From an uncultured bacterium (GTDB lineage Bacteria > Bacillota > Clostridia > Oscillospirales > Acutalibacteraceae): a DNA stretch of 10,950 bases. The position numbers and the translations under genes are program-made. The notes beneath the pieces are model-generated. The model had not been told where the DNA came from. It saw nothing but the letters and a program-made list of their open reading frames with translations, and made no database searches. Of this stretch, positions 6,098 through 10,950 are shown piece after piece. Each line of letters begins with the position of its first letter. Within the stretch, counting starts at the first letter, position 1. The stretch covers positions 1 to 10,950 of the forward strand of contig CAJMOI010000056.1 in the NCBI GenBank assembly GCA_905215105.1, given 5' to 3'.

Positions 6098-8323
6098 ATG
6101 GCAAAAGGTACAACAGTCCGAATGTGGAAGAGAACCAGATGGCTGCTGGTGTTTATGGCGGCGGGATTTCTGGTGACCATTGGCGCTCTGGTGCGCCTTC
6201 AGCTGATTGAAGGTGAAGAGCTGAAAAAAATGGCCATCGACCAGAGTCTGCGGCCCACCACCCTCAGCGCCCAGCGGGGCACCATCTATGACAGCAGCGG
6301 CACCAAGGTGCTGGCCCAGAGCGCCAGTGTCTGGACCATCGCAGCAGAACCCATTCACATTTCCGATGAAAACCGGGAACAGGTAGCGGAAGTGATGGCA
6401 AAGCATCTGGATATGGAGAAAGACGAGGTCCTGAAAAAGATCAGCGATACCAACTCTTATTACACCGTCATCAAGCGGCAGATTGAAACCGACCAGAAAA
6501 ACGCGCTGGTGGAGGAACTGAAAGAGAAAAAACTGACCCAGGGCATTCAGGTGAACACCGACTATAAGCGGTACTATCCTTATGGAAACTTCATGGGCCC
6601 TGTTCTGGGCTTTACCGGCTCCGACGGACAGGGGCTTTCCGGTCTGGAATATCAGTATGACGCAGAGCTCAGCGGCACAGCCGGACGGCTGGTTACCGCC
6701 AAAAACGGTCTGGGCAGCGATATGCCCTTCCAGTATGAACAGAAGGTGGATGCACAGGACGGTTACGATCTGGTGCTGACCATCGACGAGGGCATCCAGC
6801 ATTTTCTGGAAGCCGGTCTGGAAGAGGGCATCGAGAATTTCAACGTTTCCAACGGCGCTTGTGCTGTGGCCATGGACGTGAACACCGGCGCCATCCTGGG
6901 TCTTGCCACCAAAGGGGATTATGACCCCAACGACCCCTGGACCATTGCCGATGAGGAAGTGGCGAAAGAAATTGCCGCCCTTCCGGAGGAGGAACAGGCA
7001 CAGGCGGAGAGCAACGCATTGCAGAAACAGTGGCGGAATAAGGCCATCAGTGATACCTATTACCCCGGCTCCGTGTTCAAAATGTGCACCGGCTCCATGG
7101 CCATGGAGGAGGGGCTGGTTTCGGAAGAGAGCACCTTTACCTGTAACTATTCCTATCAGGTGCCGGGTACCAGCACTTATATTCACTGCTGGAGCCACGG
7201 CCACGGAACCGAAACCTTTGTGGAAGGCCTGTGCAATTCCTGCAACCCCTGGTTTATGCATCTGGGCGATTTGCTGGGCCCCAACCTGTTTTACAAATAC
7301 TTTGACGCTTTCGGATTTACCCAGAAAACCGGCATTGACCTGCCCGGTGAGGCCAGCACCCTGTACTATACAGCGGACCAGCTGAACCCCATCGAGCTGG
7401 CCACCGAGTCCTTCGGCCAGAACTTCAGCATTACCCCCATTCATATGCTGGCGGCCGCTTCCGCTATCGCCAACGGCGGCTACCTGGTGCAGCCCCATGT
7501 GGTGGATCATATGCTGGACAGCGACGGCAACATCATCATGACTGCGGATACCACCTATAAGCGCCAGGTAATTTCCAGCGATACTTCCGAGCGCATGATT
7601 AAGATTCTTCAGCAGAACGCTACCAGCGGCACCGCCAAAAACGGCTATATCGCCGGATATCAGGTTTGCGGAAAAACCGGTACCTCTCAGAAAATTCTGG
7701 AGGATAATCTGGATAAGACCAAAAAGCACTATATCGCTTCCTACTGCGGCTTTGCCCCCGCAGACGATCCTCAGGTTGCCCTGCTCATTTACTTCGACGA
7801 GCCGGACCCCAACGGCAACTATTACGGCAGTTCCGTGGCAGGACCGGTTTTCAACACCTGTATGGAGCAGATCCTTTCCTATCTGGGTGTGGAACGCAAG
7901 TATACCGAAGAAGAGCTGAGCAAGATTGACACCACGGCTCCCTCCGCTGTGGGCCAGACGGTGGAAGAAGCGAAAAAGACTGTGGAGGATGCCGGACTCA
8001 ATGTCACCGTCAAGGGCAGTGGCAGCAAGGTCATCGATCAGGTGCCCGCTTTCGGTGAAACCATTCCTCAGGGCGGCACGGTGGTGCTCTATACCGACGA
8101 GGAGAGTACAGACCAGACGGTGGAAGTGCCCAATCTGCTGGGACTTTCCCTGTCCGCGGCCAACCAGACGGCAGTTGACAGCGGCGTACAGATTCGGGTG
8201 ACCGGTGCGGCGCTGACCAGTGACAATCCGGTTTCCAACACCCAGAGCATTGCAGAGGGGACAAAAGTGCGGCCGGGCACGGTCATTACCGTCAACTTTG
8301 TGGAGCTGGATCAGGTTTTGTAG
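6098..8323 (+). CDS. ftsI: Class B penicillin-binding protein (FtsI/SpoVD type) with two PASTA domains
   Basis: Peptidoglycan DD-transpeptidase, membrane-anchored with its catalytic part outside, expected to cross-link septal wall together with FtsW. It has 741 residues. Seen in order: basic N-terminus, membrane helix at about 15-33, the RGTIYDSSG dimerisation-domain motif from Arg60, and GFTGSDGQGLSGLEYQYD. The transpeptidase domain follows with SVFK (active Ser325), SCN (381-383) and KTGT (526-529). Two PASTA repeats end it, at about 612-670 and 675-737 (VEVPNLLGLSLSAAN). The ATG has GGAGG (6085-6089) eight bases upstream. B. subtilis has two paralogues here, pbpB (vegetative) and spoVD (sporulation). 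Only one is present, so it may serve division, sporulation or both, and the symbol ftsI is given by position. It follows a terminator-like element and is followed by a probable mraY promoter. Confidence 0.93.
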   Translation: MAKGTTVRMWKRTRWLLVFMAAGFLVTIGALVRLQLIEGEELKKMAIDQSLRPTTLSAQRGTIYDSSGTKVLAQSASVWTIAAEPIHISDENREQVAEVMAKHLDMEKDEVLKKISDTNSYYTVIKRQIETDQKNALVEELKEKKLTQGIQVNTDYKRYYPYGNFMGPVLGFTGSDGQGLSGLEYQYDAELSGTAGRLVTAKNGLGSDMPFQYEQKVDAQDGYDLVLTIDEGIQHFLEAGLEEGIENFNVSNGACAVAMDVNTGAILGLATKGDYDPNDPWTIADEEVAKEIAALPEEEQAQAESNALQKQWRNKAISDTYYPGSVFKMCTGSMAMEEGLVSEESTFTCNYSYQVPGTSTYIHCWSHGHGTETFVEGLCNSCNPWFMHLGDLLGPNLFYKYFDAFGFTQKTGIDLPGEASTLYYTADQLNPIELATESFGQNFSITPIHMLAAASAIANGGYLVQPHVVDHMLDSDGNIIMTADTTYKRQVISSDTSERMIKILQQNATSGTAKNGYIAGYQVCGKTGTSQKILEDNLDKTKKHYIASYCGFAPADDPQVALLIYFDEPDPNGNYYGSSVAGPVFNTCMEQILSYLGVERKYTEEELSKIDTTAPSAVGQTVEEAKKTVEDAGLNVTVKGSGSKVIDQVPAFGETIPQGGTVVLYTDEESTDQTVEVPNLLGLSLSAANQTAVDSGVQIRVTGAALTSDNPVSNTQSIAEGTKVRPGTVITVNFVELDQVL

Positions 8324-8347
8324 TTTGAGATTTTCGCTGTGCCGGGA

Positions 8348-8377
8348 CTGTAAAAATACCGGCCGGTATGCTATACT
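8348..8377 (+). promoter_or_regulatory. Probable internal promoter of mraY with extended -10
   Basis: The -10 is TATACT (8372-8377), preceded by TG and one base, making an extended -10 (TGCTATACT). The -35 is weak: CTGTAA (8348-8353, 18-base spacer) or TGTAAA (8349-8354, 17-base spacer), each 3 of 6, which is usual for extended -10 promoters. The predicted start is near 8384, about 77 bases before the mraY ATG. It would let mraY and ftsW be transcribed independently of the mraZ promoter. Confidence 0.6.
8356..8369. promoter_or_regulatory. 14-bp palindrome in the mraY promoter spacer, candidate operator
   Basis: ATACCGGCCGGTAT is a perfect inverted repeat with no central spacer. It lies between the -35 and -10 elements and overlaps the T of the extended -10 TG. 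That is a classic place for a repressor, or a MerR-type activator, to act. No known regulator site was recognised, and a chance occurrence in GC-rich DNA cannot be excluded. Confidence 0.45.
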
Positions 8378-8389
8378 AGAAGAACGAGA

Positions 8390-8434
8390 CCGGGTTTTGG
8401 GCGGCAGAGGACTTTCTTCCGCCCAAAACGCCGG
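8390..8434 (+). other. Long hairpin in the mraY 5' leader
   Basis: An 11-bp perfect stem, GTTTTGGGCGG (8394-8404) with CCGCCCAAAAC (8419-8429), is extended outward by CCGG/CCGG (8390-8393 with 8431-8434) past a single bulged G at 8430. The 14-base loop can pair further inside. No T-run follows on either strand (six A's follow on +), so it is not a typical terminator. It would start about six bases from the predicted mraY transcript 5' end and stop 11 bases before the AAGGTGGAG ribosome site, as expected of a stabilising 5' stem-loop. Confidence 0.6.
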
Positions 8435-8460
8435 AAAAAACAACAAGGTGGAGAAAAACT

Positions 8461-9474
8461 ATGAGCGCAATCTGGACACTGTTAGCCGCCGTCATTTCCT
8501 TCGGCGTTACGGCTTTGCTGGGAAAATGGATGATTCCTTTCCTGCGCAAGCTGCATTTCGGTCAGACCATCCGGGAAGAAGGTCCCCAGTGGCACAAAAA
8601 GAAGCAGGGAACGCCGACCATGGGCGGCATTATGTTCATCATCGGCATTGTGGTTTCCGTTCTGATCTGTGTGCCTCTGTTTTACAACAGTACATACGAC
8701 GATACCATGCTGGCAAAAGCCCGTCTCTTCGGTGGTCTGGGTATGGCGCTGGCCTTCGGCTTCATCGGCTTTATCGATGACTATATCAAAGTGGTGAAAA
8801 AGCGCAACCTGGGCCTGACGGTAATCCAGAAGCTGGTGCTTCAGTTTGCCGCTGCCGCTGCCTATCTGGCCACCATCGCGTTGATCGGCGGCGATACCGG
8901 CAGCCGTACTTCCACACTGATTCCCTTTGTGGGAATGGTGGACTTCGGCTGGGGCTATTGGATTCTGGCCGCTGTGGTCATTGTGGGCGTGGTCAACGCT
9001 GTCAACTTCACCGACGGTCTGGACGGCCTCAATGCTTCCGTTACGTTCTTTGTCTGCATTTTCCTGATGATGATTGCCGGACTGCTCAATCTGTTCAGCA
9101 TGAGCATTCTGGCAGTGGCCATTGCTGCGGGCTGCATGGGCTTTCTGGTTTGGAATTTCAACCCCGCCAAGGTGTTCATGGGCGATACCGGCTCCCTGTT
9201 TCTGGGCGGCGCGGTGTGCGCACTGGCTTTCGGCGTGAATATGCCGGTGCTGCTGCTGCCTCTGGGTATCGTTTATTTTGCGGAAATTCTCTCCGTGGTG
9301 CTTCAGGTGGGTTACTTCAAACTGACCCACGGCAAGCGTCTGTTTAAGATGAGCCCCATCCACCATCATTTTGAGATGTGCGGTTGGAGCGAAATGAAAG
9401 TCTGCTTTGTGTTCAGCCTGGTGGCAGCCATCGGCGGATTGATTGCCCTTGCATTGGTATTCTTTGGCGTGTAA
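8461..9474 (+). CDS. mraY: Phospho-N-acetylmuramoyl-pentapeptide-transferase MraY
   Basis: Integral membrane enzyme that transfers phospho-MurNAc-pentapeptide from UDP to undecaprenyl phosphate, giving lipid I, at the cytoplasmic face. The 337 residues and about ten hydrophobic segments fit the family. Seen: HKKKQGTPTMGG, FIDDYIKVVKKRN with the Asp106-Asp107 pair, VNFTDGLDGLN with Asp185 and Asp188, WNFNPAKVFMGDTGSL with Asp242, and MSPIHHHFEMCGWSE with His301-303. All expected catalytic and Mg2+-binding motifs are intact. The ATG has AAGGTGGAG (8445-8453) seven bases upstream. It lies 137 bases after the PBP gene behind its own probable promoter and leader hairpin, and ftsW follows after 51 bases. 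In many relatives murE or murF precedes mraY and murD follows it; neither is present here. Confidence 0.97.
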   Translation: MSAIWTLLAAVISFGVTALLGKWMIPFLRKLHFGQTIREEGPQWHKKKQGTPTMGGIMFIIGIVVSVLICVPLFYNSTYDDTMLAKARLFGGLGMALAFGFIGFIDDYIKVVKKRNLGLTVIQKLVLQFAAAAAYLATIALIGGDTGSRTSTLIPFVGMVDFGWGYWILAAVVIVGVVNAVNFTDGLDGLNASVTFFVCIFLMMIAGLLNLFSMSILAVAIAAGCMGFLVWNFNPAKVFMGDTGSLFLGGAVCALAFGVNMPVLLLPLGIVYFAEILSVVLQVGYFKLTHGKRLFKMSPIHHHFEMCGWSEMKVCFVFSLVAAIGGLIALALVFFGV

Positions 9475-9525
9475 CGGCGTATACTAACCGAAGAAGTAAG
9501 GAACTCGGAAAGGAGGAGGAAAGCC

Positions 9526-10896
9526 GTGAAAAAACGAGAATCCCTGAAAAAGCCTCAATCCCAGCGACCGCCCCGCAAACAGGAGCGTTCCTCCCGCAGG
9601 CCGGAACCCATTGAAGCCTCCCGGCGGAGAGCGGCTGTCGCTGGAGCCGGTGCAGGTGCGGCGGTTCCGGCTGGTTCGCCTTTTTCTGTTCGCCGGCCGG
9701 TGCGGAAAATTCGGAAAAAGTTCAAGGTGTTTTCCGTCCGGGGCGGTATTGACCGGGTTTTCCTGTATATCCTGCTCAGCCTGCTGGTATTCGGTCTGGT
9801 CATGCTCTTTTCGGCCAGCTATGTGGTTTCCTATTCCGAAACCCAAGGGTCAGAAGGCGGCGCCAGCAGCTATGTTTATATTATCAAACAGCTGGGTTTT
9901 GCACTGGGCGGCTGTGCCGTTATGGTGGCAGTCTCCTATTTTGACTACCATCATCTGCACAAGTTTGCCTTTCCAGTCGCACTGGTAACCATAGGGCTGC
10001 TAATTGCCGTTTTGGGGCTGAGAGGCACCGGATTTGTTCCGCTGGTCAACGGTGCATACCGGTGGATCTTTATCGGTCCCATCAACTTCCAGCCTTCGGA
10101 AATTGCGAAATTTGCCCTGATTCTCTTATTTGCCCATCTGATTTCCATTAACTATGAGCGGATGGAAACCTTTTTATTTGGCGCGCTGCCCTTTTTCCTG
10201 ATTTATGGTGTTTTTGCCGGCCTGATTGTGGCAGAAAAACACATTTCCGCGACGGTCATTCTTACCCTGCTGGCCTTTACCATGATGTGGCTGGGCGGCA
10301 CCAAAATCCGGTGGTTTGTCATTGTTTTCGGGTCGATTGCAGCCATTGCGGCTGTAATCATCTTCTTTACCCCGTTGGGGGAGGGGATTTTGGATAAGTT
10401 TTCCTATGCTGTGCTCCGAATTCAGAGCTGGCTGAATCCCTTTAATCCGCCGGAAGGCGTGGATACCTGGCAGACCCGCCAGTCCCTGATGGCCATTGGC
10501 TCGGGGCGGCTGCTGGGTCTGGGTCTTGCCCAGTCTCATCAAAAGTATTTTTATCTGCCGGAGCCGGAAAATGATTTTATCTTTGCCATTGTCTGTGAAG
10601 AGCTGGGCTTTGTGGGGGCACTGGCGGTGATTATCCTCTTTGCTTTGCTGGTATGGCGGGGAATCGTCATTTCCCTCAGTGCAAAGGATAAATTCGGCAT
10701 GCTGCTGGGCATGGGTCTGACGGCACAGGTAGGCATTCAGGCCATTCTGAATATCTGCGTGGTGACCAATACCCTTCCCAATACCGGCATCAGCCTTCCC
10801 TTTTTCAGCTATGGCGGCACGTCGCTGGTGATGCTGCTGGCACAGATGGGCGTGGTTCTGTCCATTTCACGAACATCCAACGTGGATAAAGCCTAG
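9526..10896 (+). CDS. ftsW: FtsW-type SEDS peptidoglycan glycosyltransferase
   Basis: Polytopic SEDS protein that polymerises lipid II into glycan strands at the septum, paired with a class B PBP. It has 456 residues. Seen: about ten membrane segments starting near residue 77, VNGAYRWIFIGPINFQPSEIAKF, a large outer loop with NPFNPPEGVDTWQTRQSLMAIGSG, LPEPENDFIFAIVCEELG with the conserved Asp, and LPNTGISLPFFSYGGTSL near the end. The N-terminus carries a long basic extension (23 Lys/Arg and 4 Glu in 72 residues). The segment written AEKHIS (10231-10248) replaces the more familiar EPHLS or PDLGT. The start is GTG at 9526 with AGGAGGAGGA (9511-9520) five bases upstream, an excellent site. It could be an FtsW, SpoVE or RodA homologue; position behind mraY in the dcw cluster favours FtsW/SpoVE. 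Hairpins follow the stop. Confidence 0.93.
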   Translation: MKKRESLKKPQSQRPPRKQERSSRRPEPIEASRRRAAVAGAGAGAAVPAGSPFSVRRPVRKIRKKFKVFSVRGGIDRVFLYILLSLLVFGLVMLFSASYVVSYSETQGSEGGASSYVYIIKQLGFALGGCAVMVAVSYFDYHHLHKFAFPVALVTIGLLIAVLGLRGTGFVPLVNGAYRWIFIGPINFQPSEIAKFALILLFAHLISINYERMETFLFGALPFFLIYGVFAGLIVAEKHISATVILTLLAFTMMWLGGTKIRWFVIVFGSIAAIAAVIIFFTPLGEGILDKFSYAVLRIQSWLNPFNPPEGVDTWQTRQSLMAIGSGRLLGLGLAQSHQKYFYLPEPENDFIFAIVCEELGFVGALAVIILFALLVWRGIVISLSAKDKFGMLLGMGLTAQVGIQAILNICVVTNTLPNTGISLPFFSYGGTSLVMLLAQMGVVLSISRTSNVDKA

Positions 10897-10904
10897 GGCT
10901 ATCT

Positions 10905-10929
10905 GAAAAGTCGAAATCATAGACTTTTC
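10905..10929 (+). other. Hairpin 8 bases after ftsW, possible attenuator
   Basis: GAAAAGTC (10905-10912) pairs perfectly with GACTTTTC (10922-10929) around a 9-base loop. It is AT-rich and has no T-run beyond the stem, so it is a weak terminator candidate at best. It could be part of a leader for the next gene, which lies outside the window. Confidence 0.4.
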
Positions 10930-10935
10930 TATCGG

Positions 10936-10950
10936 CATCATGAAATGATG
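10936..10950 (+). other. Second small hairpin at the window edge
   Basis: CATCAT (10936-10941) pairs with ATGATG (10945-10950) around GAA. It follows the previous hairpin by six bases and is cut by the window end, so its full length and any T-run cannot be seen. Confidence 0.3.

Noticed and set aside
6074..8446. Antisense open frame of 790 codons opposite the PBP gene
   Set aside because: It lies almost wholly opposite a gene with intact PBP motifs. Its translation is His/Gly/Gln-rich low-complexity text without recognisable domains, as expected from codon bias leaving the opposite frame free of stops.
9454..9485. Possible ftsW promoter: TATACT at 9480-9485 with TTGGTA at 9454-9459
   Set aside because: The spacer is 20 bases and there is no TG extension, so it is too weak to support; ftsW is more simply co-transcribed with mraY.

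Overview
The window looks like a chromosomal core region of a gut-type Firmicute, probably class Clostridia (Oscillospiraceae/Ruminococcaceae-like). The reasons are: mid-50s GC by eye, strong AGGAGG-type ribosome sites, GTG and TTG starts, a class B penicillin-binding protein with two PASTA domains, and the order rsmD-coaD-coiled-coil protein followed by mraZ-rsmH-ftsL-pbp-mraY-ftsW. The taxonomic placement is inference. All ten genes are on the + strand and no mobile element, CRISPR array, tRNA or rRNA was seen.

Region 1 (1-1917) holds the 3' part of an ALDH3-type aldehyde dehydrogenase gene, cut by the window edge, followed 12 bases later by a sirtuin NAD-dependent deacylase. Both enzymes use NAD+ and are probably co-transcribed.

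Region 2 (1918-3811) begins with a near-consensus sigma-A promoter (perfect -35, 17-base spacer, extended -10). It drives rsmD (16S rRNA methyltransferase), coaD (coenzyme A synthesis) and a small coiled-coil protein of unknown function, and ends at a 12-bp stem terminator.

Region 3 (3812-10950) is the start of the division and cell wall (dcw) cluster. A promoter with a perfect TATAAT is followed at once by three 10-bp direct repeats that look like an MraZ operator. Then come mraZ (regulator), rsmH (16S rRNA methyltransferase), an ftsL-like divisome gene, a PASTA class B PBP (transpeptidase), mraY (lipid I synthase) and ftsW (SEDS glycosyltransferase). RsmD and RsmH act on the ribosome. FtsL, the PBP and FtsW probably form the septal peptidoglycan synthesis complex, supplied by MraY. 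The murE, murF and murD genes often found among these are not here.

The protein-coding content is ordinary and I do not see a new multi-gene system. The points most worth a second look are regulatory: the MraZ repeats at the transcription start, a 28-bp perfect palindrome with a T-run between ftsL and the PBP gene in mid-operon, and an apparent internal mraY promoter with a 14-bp palindrome in its spacer and a long 5'-end hairpin.
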